A DNA stretch of 34,783 nucleotides from Deltaproteobacteria bacterium (GTDB taxonomy: Bacteria; Myxococcota_C; UBA6777). The notes beneath the pieces are model-generated. The model was not told the origin of the DNA. It saw only the letters and a program-made list of their open reading frames with translations, and made no database searches. Every line of letters begins with the position of its first letter. Position 1 is the stretch's first letter. Position numbers and translations under genes: made by a program. The stretch lies in the NCBI GenBank assembly GCA_002731275.1, contig PCBK01000077.1, positions 1-34,783 on the forward strand. Direction: 5' to 3'. Of this stretch, positions 26,283 to 33,737 are shown piece by piece.

Positions 26283-27119
26283 ATGAAGGAATGGTCATGG
26301 CAATTGCTGCGTGCTGGTGCGTTTCGACTTGATGGTGGTGCGATGTTTGGTGTCATACCCAAAGCACTTTGGTCCAACATGACGGCGCCAGATGATGCCA
26401 ACCGTATCGCGCTACAGACAAATTGTGTCCTCTTGCAACGCGATGATCACAAGGTTCTCATTGAAACGGGGTTTGGCAATAAATTTGGCGAAAAAGATAA
26501 AAAAATATTCGCACTCCAAGAACGATGGATCGGTCAAGCTCTCGAAGATGTTGGTATTTCAAGAGAAGAGATCACCGCTGTTGTGGTCACTCACCTTCAC
26601 TTCGATCATGCGGGTGGGTTGACCTACTTCGACACAGATGACGCTGACGCCTCACCCAAACCAAGCTTCCCTAACGCCAAGATATTCACCCAACGCACCG
26701 AATGGGAAGATGCCAAAGCCAATAAATCGACCATGACAAAGACCTATCTCAGCGACCACCTTTATCCCGTCGAAGACCAAATCGTCCTCGTCGACGGCGA
26801 AGCCGAGATCATCCCAGGTATCACCGTAAAACCCGTTCCAGGACACACTTGGGGACAGCAATCCGTTCGCTTTCGCGATGAACAAGGATTCCTCTGCTTT
26901 CCAGGTGATGTCATGCCAACCATTCACCACGCAGGTGCCCCCTTCAATATGGCATACGACATGCTCCCACATCAAAATATGCTCACAAAAGCCGCACTTC
27001 TCGAACAGGCATCACAAGACAATTGGCGGATCATTATCGACCATGAACCCGATCAGGCTGTTGTTTCAGTTGAAAAAGATGAACGAGGAAGGTTCCACTT
27101 ATCCCCTGTCGCCCCTTGA
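26283..27119 (+). CDS. Metallo-beta-lactamase-fold hydrolase
   Basis: A 278-residue MBL-fold enzyme. The metal motif HLHFDHAGG gives His104, His106, Asp108 and His109; further ligands are His188 (GHTWGQQ), Asp209 (FPGDVMP) and His254 (IIDHEP). This complete set supports a dinuclear zinc site. The long N-terminal part with GVIPKALW, and the HTWGQQS order, resemble the lactonase/AHL-quenching and related MBL subgroup, but the substrate cannot be fixed. It is probably cytoplasmic; there is no signal peptide. A strong GGAG lies 8 bases before the ATG. It is divergent from ftsH, with about 270 bases between. Confidence 0.88.
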   Translation: MKEWSWQLLRAGAFRLDGGAMFGVIPKALWSNMTAPDDANRIALQTNCVLLQRDDHKVLIETGFGNKFGEKDKKIFALQERWIGQALEDVGISREEITAVVVTHLHFDHAGGLTYFDTDDADASPKPSFPNAKIFTQRTEWEDAKANKSTMTKTYLSDHLYPVEDQIVLVDGEAEIIPGITVKPVPGHTWGQQSVRFRDEQGFLCFPGDVMPTIHHAGAPFNMAYDMLPHQNMLTKAALLEQASQDNWRIIIDHEPDQAVVSVEKDERGRFHLSPVAP

Positions 27120-27129
27120 GAAAAGAGAG

Positions 27130-27198
27130 CCCCACACAGAGATCATGCCTCTCGTCGCTAACAAACAAATCTTTTTCGTTGTAAGCCTCTGTGTGGGT
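27130..27198 (+). terminator. Stem after the MBL-fold gene
   Basis: CCCACACAGAG (27131-27141) pairs with CTCTGTGTGGG (27187-27197) across 45 bases that contain a T-rich stretch. It begins 11 bases after the stop codon. No T run follows the right arm, so it may act as a 3' structure rather than a classic intrinsic terminator. The rest of the gap to 27433 shows no gene. Confidence 0.4.
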
Positions 27199-27433
27199 CT
27201 TCACGGTATACGGACGACACGTCGCTGGCCCTGTCGCAAAAAAACACAAAAAAAGAAAAAACTTGCAACCATCATCCATTAAAGACACAAAGAAACCACA
27301 CCTCATGGTCCACGTTGTGACACGCCACAAAGGTATCATGTCCCACACACCCATGAAGGTGGCTGACGTTTTGCATTTTTCCAAACCCCAACACCCTCTC
27401 CCTGCCGAGAACATTGTTGGATGAGGAGACATC

Positions 27434-28375
27434 GTGTCCACACACATCCCCCACACCAACCTCTTCAAAGAGACGCTGCAACCGGCATTGCTCTCATCCC
27501 TCCCTGATGAAGCAACGCTCTCGACACACCTTCAGCGCATCCTCGATGAGATCGAAGAGGCAAGGCAACAGTACCACATAGAAGAGGTCGATTTCCTCGT
27601 CTACCTCGCACAAAAAGCCAATCAACTCCCTCCACCAAAAGGATGGATCGACTGGCTTGAACACGTCCAATCAGACGACCTCTGTCTCGCATGTGCGTGT
27701 TCTCACCACTCCGAAGCCGCACAAAAAGTCTTTTGGCAAACATACGACAAGACGATCGATCAAGTCCTTCTGCGTTTTCAAAAGAGCCACATCCCCCCAG
27801 ACGATCTCAAACAAATCGTCATGGAGAAGATCTTCGTCGGCACAGAAGATAAACCACCCAAGCTGCTCAAGTACTCAGGGCAAGGGTTTCTGGAAAATTG
27901 GATCCGCGTCACAACCCTTCGCACTTGCCTCGATTGTGTCAAAGGCAGCAGCCAACAAAAACGCGAACAGCTCACAGAAGAAGACGCCTTACTGCGACTT
28001 CAAGACAGTGACTTTGATGTCGAGTTGGAGTTCCTCAAACAAGAGTACAGAGGTCACTTCAAAGAATCCTTCGCCAAAGCCCTCACCCACCTCAGCAGTC
28101 GAGAACGTAACCTTCTGCGACAACACCTCGTCTCAGGTCTCAACATCGACCAGATCGGCACACTCTACCATATCCATAGAGCCACCGCCGCGAGACGTAT
28201 CGCCAAAGCAAGGCAAGCCCTGCTCGACGCGACAAGGCAAGAGCTGATGGCCAAACTTGAGATCTCAAAGAACGAATTTGAGAGCATCATGAATCTGATC
28301 CAAAGCCGCCTTGATGTCAGCATGATCCGCCTCCTCGGACATGCTCCCTCTGTGATCCAAGACGAGTCCTCATGA
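27434..28375 (+). CDS. RNA polymerase sigma factor (ECF-like, sigma-70 family)
   Basis: A 313-residue protein. Region 2 is at about 95-170 (AAQKVFWQTYDKTIDQVLLR, FLENWIRVTTLRTCLDCVK). Region 4 is at about 215-260 (ALTHLSSRERNLLRQHL, then INIDQIGTLYHIHRATAARR as read across GLNIDQIG), with a helix-turn-helix ending RRIAKARQALL. An N-terminal extension of about 90 residues and a C-terminal extension of about 45 residues are longer than in typical ECF factors. The start is GTG at 27434 with GAGGAG 5 bases upstream. The stop overlaps the kinase start by ATGA, so the two are translationally coupled and the kinase very likely controls this factor. Confidence 0.85.
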   Translation: MSTHIPHTNLFKETLQPALLSSLPDEATLSTHLQRILDEIEEARQQYHIEEVDFLVYLAQKANQLPPPKGWIDWLEHVQSDDLCLACACSHHSEAAQKVFWQTYDKTIDQVLLRFQKSHIPPDDLKQIVMEKIFVGTEDKPPKLLKYSGQGFLENWIRVTTLRTCLDCVKGSSQQKREQLTEEDALLRLQDSDFDVELEFLKQEYRGHFKESFAKALTHLSSRERNLLRQHLVSGLNIDQIGTLYHIHRATAARRIAKARQALLDATRQELMAKLEISKNEFESIMNLIQSRLDVSMIRLLGHAPSVIQDESS

Positions 28376-30828
28376 GCTCCTTACACTGTCGCTTTCCCGA
28401 ATGCCCGGATGAAAACACCATCGTCTCACTCCTCGAAGGTACACTCTCAGAGGACCAAATCGCCCAGGTCGAATTCGCGATCGACCGATGCCCGGATTGT
28501 CAGGAGCTTATGGTCGAGCTCGCCCACATGCTTGACCTCCCTCAACCTTCACTCACAAACACCGCCCCACAAGAGACGCCCAAGAAAGAACCTGCACAAG
28601 AGCAGGTCTTCGTTCACAACATCGGTCGCTACCGCATCCTCAACACTCTTGGAAAAGGTGGCATGAGTGTCGTCTACGAAGCCTACGATGAGCCACTTCA
28701 TCGCCGTGTCGCCCTCAAAGTCACGCGCCCTGATATCTTCAGTGAGCATCTACGAGAATCCCTCTTTGCACGACTGCTTCGAGAGGGACGTTTACTCGCC
28801 CAGCTTCAACATCCAAACATCCCCGTCGTCTATGAAGTCGGTGAGTGGGACAATCAAATCTATATGGCCATTCAGCTCGTGCGTGGGCAGACCTTGCGGG
28901 CATGGACAAAGCAGCGCGATGCTGATTGGCGAGAGATCCTTCGACATTATATGGAAGCTGGCAAGGCCATCGAGGCCGCACACCAAGCAGGTATCATCCA
29001 CAGAGATATCAAACCCGATAACATTCTCATCGACGACATGGACAGGGTCTTCCTCGTCGATTTTGGACTCGCACGTGCGACACCTTCTTCCAAGCGCTCA
29101 CTCCTCCCCTTTACACCGAAACCCGTGATCAGCGCCATCGACCACCCCAAGATGCCTTACGCCACCAAAACAGGCATTATGCTCGGTACACCTGCGTACA
29201 TGTCCCCCGAACAATTCTATGGACAAGACGCAGATGAACGCTCCGATCAATTCTCATTTTGCTTTGCCCTCTACGAAGCGCTCTGTGGTATGTCTCCCTA
29301 CGGAGGCGCAGATCTACAGGAGAAGATGACCTCCATCCACCAGGGAGAGATCATCCTCCCGACGGAGAGCCCAGTCCCCCAAGCCCTGTTCGAAGTGCTC
29401 GTCAAAGGATTGCGCCCCCTTCCTGATCAACGTTTTTCCTCCATGAAAGACCTGCTCACAGCCCTCGAAGAGACCAAAGCCCCCCCACCTCCCAAACGTG
29501 CTCCTGTCACAATTCTCGCGGCGTTCGGGCTTATTGTTGCTTTGCTGCTCGCGATTGTCTTCCTCAAACCAGGTGACACAGAGAAAGCAAACACACACCC
29601 TGATGCGTCGTCCACACGGACACACACGCCCCTCAAAATGCTCCTCTCACCACCACCTCCTCGAAAAAGGGCTGACACGACACAGACCACACCTCCACAT
29701 CGATCCCGACGTAAAGAACCATTACGACGTCGGAGCGATAGAGTTGTGCGTCCGATAAAAAGAACACCTGACAGGAAACCCCTTCAGCTGCGGAAGCGTC
29801 CACCGACACGGCGGTCATCGCTACCTGCGGGACTTCGTTCACTGACAACGCGCGTTGAGCAGGCACACAAGCAAAAGTCCAGCGCACAGTGTATGAAGCT
29901 CCACAGAGAGTACCGCAGCAAAGAGCGGACATTTCTGCATCCAAAGATGCGGACGAATTTTCAATACAAAGAAGCGCTCTCGGCGACACTGAGGACACTG
30001 GCACTCTGTCTTTACAACAGATCAACATCGCGTTGTTCGACGATCGTCTCGATCTGGAAGCGTTCATATGAGCTACAACGAGAACGTGTCCTCAAACGAG
30101 CTTTCTCGGCACATCTTCAGGACGCATTTGATCACCTCTTCCCGCGTTGTCTTAGGACGTTAAAGAAGTCATTAAGAAGGACACCTGCTCCCTCCACCAA
30201 CATACTCAAAAGAGGAACGAGCGAACGAGAGCGAAAATACCTCCGAAGATTGGACCAAGCGCTGGCACAATATGACACCAGACGTTGTCAAAAGTGGCTT
30301 GTTTACCTCGAACGTTTGGGGAGACCAAGAGATCGACACCCTATAAGATATGCACAATGCCAGATGCTCAATGGACGATGTGAGGAGAATGTGGCCATTA
30401 TCAAAGGAGCGCTTCGCAAACGACACATACAGCCTGACGCCTACCACGTCGAGAGATATGCGCTTCGTTTTTGTGCGGTCGATCGAAATACAGCTTCGCG
30501 TATCAACGCATTGCGCCGATATGTAGCGAATCCTAAGATGAGAAGATACCTTCATTGCAATCTCGTTGGACTCACTTATTGGGCTTTTTGGAGACGAAGA
30601 AAACGCGCGCTTCGATATCAAAAAGATGTCGCAGTCGCCCTCTCAGACGGAATCCAAGAAGTCATTACATGTGTCCAACGGACAAAAAGGTCGTGTCGTA
30701 GGATGAGGCATTTTTATCGACTCCTTCGATTTGTCCACAATGGAAGCTCTCTCCCCAGAACACCTTCGTTTTACGAGCTATACCCAACATGTCGCTCACG
30801 TGCTCAAAAACATTCTATCATCCAGTGA
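28372..30828 (+). CDS. Transmembrane Ser/Thr protein kinase with N-terminal anti-sigma-like segment
   Basis: An 818-residue protein. Residues 1-55 resemble an anti-sigma zinc-finger segment (ENTIVSLLEGTLSEDQ, CPDC at 40-43), but the usual His four before the first Cys is Ala36; Cys6 and Cys11 may substitute. The kinase domain spans about 86-368: glycine loop GKGGMSV (94-100), Lys116 in VALKV, catalytic HRDIKPDN (210-217), DFG (230-232), activation end GTPAYMSPE (272-280). A single membrane helix lies at about 378-397. The outer part, 400-818, is basic, first Arg/Pro/Thr-rich, then helical with regularly spaced Cys, possibly a TPR-like sensor. All catalytic residues are present. It probably senses an extracytoplasmic signal and phosphorylates or releases the coupled sigma factor. 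Confidence 0.93.
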   Translation: MSSLHCRFPECPDENTIVSLLEGTLSEDQIAQVEFAIDRCPDCQELMVELAHMLDLPQPSLTNTAPQETPKKEPAQEQVFVHNIGRYRILNTLGKGGMSVVYEAYDEPLHRRVALKVTRPDIFSEHLRESLFARLLREGRLLAQLQHPNIPVVYEVGEWDNQIYMAIQLVRGQTLRAWTKQRDADWREILRHYMEAGKAIEAAHQAGIIHRDIKPDNILIDDMDRVFLVDFGLARATPSSKRSLLPFTPKPVISAIDHPKMPYATKTGIMLGTPAYMSPEQFYGQDADERSDQFSFCFALYEALCGMSPYGGADLQEKMTSIHQGEIILPTESPVPQALFEVLVKGLRPLPDQRFSSMKDLLTALEETKAPPPPKRAPVTILAAFGLIVALLLAIVFLKPGDTEKANTHPDASSTRTHTPLKMLLSPPPPRKRADTTQTTPPHRSRRKEPLRRRSDRVVRPIKRTPDRKPLQLRKRPPTRRSSLPAGLRSLTTRVEQAHKQKSSAQCMKLHREYRSKERTFLHPKMRTNFQYKEALSATLRTLALCLYNRSTSRCSTIVSIWKRSYELQRERVLKRAFSAHLQDAFDHLFPRCLRTLKKSLRRTPAPSTNILKRGTSERERKYLRRLDQALAQYDTRRCQKWLVYLERLGRPRDRHPIRYAQCQMLNGRCEENVAIIKGALRKRHIQPDAYHVERYALRFCAVDRNTASRINALRRYVANPKMRRYLHCNLVGLTYWAFWRRRKRALRYQKDVAVALSDGIQEVITCVQRTKRSCRRMRHFYRLLRFVHNGSSLPRTPSFYELYPTCRSRAQKHSIIQ

Positions 30829-30847
30829 ACGACAAAAAGGAGTGAAC

Positions 30848-31348
30848 GTGAAGATCTCGTGGCTTCCACAGTCAACATTTGATGTACCCGGTCGTCTAGG
30901 ATTGACATCCATTCCAGGTGGAGAGGCATCACTCACAGAAGATCTCGACGCGCTTGAAGCCCAAGGTGTCACTGATATCGTCTGTCTTGTCGAAGAGGTG
31001 GAGCTAGAGTGGATGGATCCACCGGAGACGATGTTGCAGCGACAGCTCTCCGTTGAACGCAAAGGGATGTCCTTTTACAACTATCCCATCGAGGATTACG
31101 AAGCACCTGACCTGTATGAAGCCAAACAGATTGTCCAGCTCATCATGGAGGCATTGGAGCAAGGAAGGAGCGTCATTGTCCACTGTTGGGCAGGTCTCGG
31201 GAGAGCAGGAACCATCGCGGCTTGTGTGTGTGTCAGCCAGGGCATGATGCCCCTCCAAGCGATACAACATGTCCGTTGGATTCGCCCAGGTGCCATCCAA
31301 TCAGAACAACAAGAGGCGCTCATCAAAGCATTTAGCTTGAACGTGTGA
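30848..31348 (+). CDS. Dual-specificity/tyrosine-type protein phosphatase
   Basis: A 166-residue Cys-based phosphatase. The P-loop HCWAGLGRAGT (112-122) carries catalytic Cys113 and Arg119. The probable general acid is Asp83 in YNYPIEDYEAPD. The opening SWLPQSTFDVPGRLGLTSIP, with its early GLTSIPGG, is typical of the CDKN3/KAP-like subgroup. I chose GTG at 30848, which has AAGGAG 5 bases upstream and lies 19 bases after the kinase stop; the frame is open to 30731 but that would overlap the kinase by almost 100 bases. Its place behind the kinase suggests it reverses kinase-made phosphorylation, although its own specificity (Tyr versus Ser/Thr) is not evident. Confidence 0.88.
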   Translation: MKISWLPQSTFDVPGRLGLTSIPGGEASLTEDLDALEAQGVTDIVCLVEEVELEWMDPPETMLQRQLSVERKGMSFYNYPIEDYEAPDLYEAKQIVQLIMEALEQGRSVIVHCWAGLGRAGTIAACVCVSQGMMPLQAIQHVRWIRPGAIQSEQQEALIKAFSLNV

Positions 31349-31444
31349 CACGAACTGACTTCCAGCCCCTGCATACTCTCTCACATCAACACAACGTTCG
31401 TGATGATGTTGACAACACAAATCAACCATTTGAGTGACGAGAGT

Positions 31445-31717
31445 ATGAGACACAACGCCCCCACAAAACATATATCCGTTCATATCACACTCCTGACGAT
31501 CATGTTTTTTCTTCAGGGAGCATGGCTTTGTTGTAAAGGTTGTATTGAGCCGATTACAGGGAACATCGGCAAAGATGACTCTCCCAACAAACATGGTGTG
31601 TGGGCGGTCCTTTTGGGATGTGTCACGATCATATTGGGTGTATTTGTATTGAGTGGACTTATCGCAGGCATCGCAGGTACAACGGTGTATAAATGTTGGA
31701 AGTTCGTCAAGATGTAG
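31445..31717 (+). CDS. Small membrane protein
   Basis: A 90-residue protein with two hydrophobic helices: HITLLTIMFFLQGAWLCC and a longer one at about 56-75 (AVLLGCVTIILGVFVLSG) continuing to LIAGIAGTTVY. The short loop between is polar (GNIGKDDSPNKHG). A GAGAG sits just upstream of the ATG at 31445; upstream in-frame ATG codons at 31403 and 31406, or a GTG at 31400, would add a hydrophilic leader but have no ribosome site. It lies about 95 bases after the phosphatase gene and may or may not share its transcript. I do not recognise a family. Confidence 0.5.
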   Translation: MRHNAPTKHISVHITLLTIMFFLQGAWLCCKGCIEPITGNIGKDDSPNKHGVWAVLLGCVTIILGVFVLSGLIAGIAGTTVYKCWKFVKM

Positions 31718-31787
31718 TGTGACTTGACAAAACAGGCATTTGAAGACAACCTTTTGTAGTACACCCCATACAAGGCAGGATCTTCAG

Positions 31788-32192
31788 ATGAACGAAAAAA
31801 AACACGCGTTTTTGATAGACGAGTTAAAGAGCCGCCTCGCTCTCATTCCATCCATTGATATACAAAGAGTGACTCGCACAAGCACACAAAATATCATCCC
31901 TCCCGACAACATCGTCGAGATGCTACAAAATGTAGCGTTTGACTTCTCCGTATTCAAACGTATGCCAAAAGAATTCATCCGAACCCACAAAACCTTGCCA
32001 ATACGATTCGACAGGGATGAGGATTGCGTATCCGTCCTTCTCCCCCATCATATGGCCCTTGGTGACCCCATTTTGGTAGAACTCCATAAGATCATGCAAT
32101 GTACCAGTTTGTCCTTCTACTTTACACATGAGAAGGTACTTGACGCAGTGCTTGATGTATTCCTGAAACCCAAAAAGAAACAAAGCGCTTAA
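31788..32192 (+). CDS. Stand-alone GspE N-terminal-like (MshEN) domain protein
   Basis: A 134-residue protein. From about residue 45 it follows the T2SS/T4P ATPase N-terminal domain pattern: VAFDFSVFKRMPKEFIRTHK, then LPIRFDRDEDCVSVLLP, the hallmark turn MALGDPILVELHKIMQC, SLSFYFTHEKVLDAVL. In GspE or MshE this domain binds a partner or cyclic-di-GMP and is followed by an ATPase; here nothing follows it. The start at 31788 has AGGA upstream. The TAA stop lies inside the TTAAGG end of repeat copy 5, so the repeat may have set the present C-terminus. Confidence 0.62.
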   Translation: MNEKKHAFLIDELKSRLALIPSIDIQRVTRTSTQNIIPPDNIVEMLQNVAFDFSVFKRMPKEFIRTHKTLPIRFDRDEDCVSVLLPHHMALGDPILVELHKIMQCTSLSFYFTHEKVLDAVLDVFLKPKKKQSA

Positions 32193-32352
32193 GGTCAGAA
32201 GATAGAAAAAAGTATACGTAGGGGCGCAGGTTCAAGAGCCAGCTAGCAGGCGGGAGGAGGCCGCATAGCAACGCTCTGCCAAAGACGAACAACGAACTTG
32301 ATCGCCTTCACCCAAGCCCTGACGTATTCCTTTTTTCATCTTTTGGCCTTAA
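32189..32352 (-). repeat. MITE-like repeat family A, copy 5 (diverged)
   Basis: 164 bp. Left end TTAAGGTCAGAAGATAGAAA, right end ending TCATCTTTTGGCCTTAA; these are inverted copies of each other. The middle keeps GCATAGCAACGCTCTGCC and AAGACGAACAACGAA of the family in the same orientation as copy 3. It abuts the GspE-N-like gene and gives it its stop codon. The more diverged text suggests an older insertion or a different subfamily. Confidence 0.75.
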
Positions 32353-32373
32353 GCACAAGCCAAACATCATCCA

Positions 32374-32830
32374 GCTATACTTCGAAGTGCTTGTCAGATA
32401 GTCATCAAATCGCTCAGCTATACTTCGAAGTGTTTGAAGAGCATTCCAAATATCATTCGGCTATTCTTTTGGCGTGTTCGGAAGAGGCAAAAGTCATACA
32501 ACTGTGCTCAAAGCCTCTCAAAAAGATCTCCCAAAATCATACGAGAATCACGAAAGACCTTCTTTTGAAGCGCTCAAGTCATACAAGAATGATTTGAGTC
32601 GCATCCAGGAAGCGCCTCTTGTTATACACGAACGACTTTGGTCTGTCTCGGAAGCACCTCTTGTTATACGAGAATGACTTTGTGTGCATCAAGAGGTCAA
32701 ATTGGGCATAGCCGAATGACAAACTGCGCTTACACACCAATCAAAAATCATACGAGAACGACTTGGGCACTATGCCACGAGCGCATGAAAGTATAGCTGA
32801 ATGGTTTTTGCCTCTTCGTGAAGCGCTCCA
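32374..32830. repeat. Degenerate tandem array with a period of about 42.5 bp
   Basis: Eleven units begin with a variant of GTCATAC (GCTATAC, ATCATAC, GTTATAC) at 32374, 32417, 32460, 32493, 32536, 32578, 32621, 32663, 32706, 32747 and 32791. Spacing is 42-44 with one 33 and one 41. The unit consensus is roughly RTCATACGAGAATGACTTTG, then a variable part, then GGAAGCGCCTCTT. Alternating 42 and 43 bases do not keep a reading frame. The first three units share a variant with TTCGAAGTG. Confidence 0.7.
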
Positions 32831-33044
32831 GCCATGATCCTGTCTCTTGAAACGTTCGTTTAAGATACGCCAAAAGGATACGAATGGCTGTCTGATCCGG
32901 CAGACGTTGCACTTGTGTCTCCGCAAACTCCCCTGATTCCACCATTTCATCCTCTTCTTGCAGGCGGATATAGCAAGCCATATCCTTGTATTCTTTTTTG
33001 CTTTCGAGCTTGCAGTGGGTTTTTTGCGTCTTCACTTGCAACAT
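32748..33044 (-). CDS. Possible small protein of unknown function
   Basis: A 98-residue frame with protein-like central text (CYIRLQEEDEMVESGEF, AIRILLAYLKRTFQETGSWL). A GAGG precedes the ATG at 33044 by only 3 bases. The last 25 residues run into the 42-bp array. The frame is open upstream to 33278 through palindromic sequence. It could be a real short gene with a repeat-modified end, or chance. Confidence 0.3.
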   Translation of the reverse strand: MLQVKTQKTHCKLESKKEYKDMACYIRLQEEDEMVESGEFAETQVQRLPDQTAIRILLAYLKRTFQETGSWLERFTKRQKPFSYTFMRSWHSAQVVLV

Positions 33045-33068
33045 ATGCCTCAACAAACTCACCCCCCT

Positions 33069-33112
33069 GAGCCTTCGGCTCTTCCCTCCTCTCAAGCCTT
33101 TCGAGAGGAGGG
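33069..33112. repeat. Two adjoining hairpins
   Basis: GAGCC-TTC-GGCTC (33069-33081), then CCCTCCTCTC (33084-33093) pairing perfectly with GAGAGGAGGG (33103-33112) across a 9-base loop. Neither is followed by a T run. Confidence 0.6.
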
Positions 33113-33137
33113 ACCATTTACCCGACATGTACGCAGA

Positions 33138-33166
33138 TTGAGGTCGGACACAAGGCCCGACCCTAC
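33138..33166 (+). repeat. REP-like palindrome B, copy 3
   Basis: TTGA-GGTCGG-ACACAAGGC-CCGACC-CTAC. It matches the copy at 7816 except for one base pair in the stem, T-A changed to C-G on both sides. Confidence 0.6.
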
Positions 33167-33358
33167 AGACATTCATCCGATATACACGTGTTTTTCGTTT
33201 GTATCGCGATATCTCGTTTGATATGCATCGCTCCCCTTGCCAACGAAGTTGAATAGCAGGGGGAGCTGCCGACCGCAAGGGAGGCTGAGGGGGTTATTCT
33301 TTCTTCGTCGGGCTTATTTGCTAAGTGTTCCTCGTGAAAAGGTGTGTTTGTGTTTTGA

Positions 33359-33449
33359 GGTGGGACTTTGAGTCCCACCGCAATTCAGATCGATGCGAAG
33401 CCTTTACGGCGAGCGTACGTTATCCATAGCACCGGGTTTTAACCCGGTG
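33359..33449. repeat. Two further palindromes
   Basis: GGTGGGACT-TTG-AGTCCCACC (33359-33379) and CACCGGGTT-TT-AACCCGGTG (33430-33449), both with 9-bp perfect stems. With the hairpins at 33069-33112, palindrome B, and the GGGGGAGCTGCC ... GGCTGAGGGGG sequence near 33260-33293, they make this gap unusually dense in short palindromes. I see no confident gene in the surrounding 33045-33737. Confidence 0.6.
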
Positions 33450-33737
33450 ATACCAACCAAACAATTCCCTCCATATAATGATTCAATCCATGCTCCTATC
33501 TCCAGAAAGAAAGCTCCAACGCTTTGCGTGGCTGAAAGAAACAAAAACATCTATTGCGATATTTTTTGGCTTGGAATATACTACAAAGAATACGTAGCCA
33601 CAAAACAGGGGGAAATCGTTTTCCATGAGGCAAGTAAACACCATCTTCACCGTATATATGCTCTTTTTTTTCTATCTTACCGTTCACCCCTCTAAAGAAG
33701 GGGGTCTCCACGCCTCAACAAAAACGGAAGCTTTTGA

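Noticed and set aside
32374-32830. Possible CRISPR array
   Set aside because: Units are diverged along their whole length, with no identical repeats or unique spacers, and no cas genes are present.
33393-33695. 100-residue plus-strand frame
   Set aside because: Begins inside palindromic sequence, lacks a ribosome site and has unlike-protein composition.
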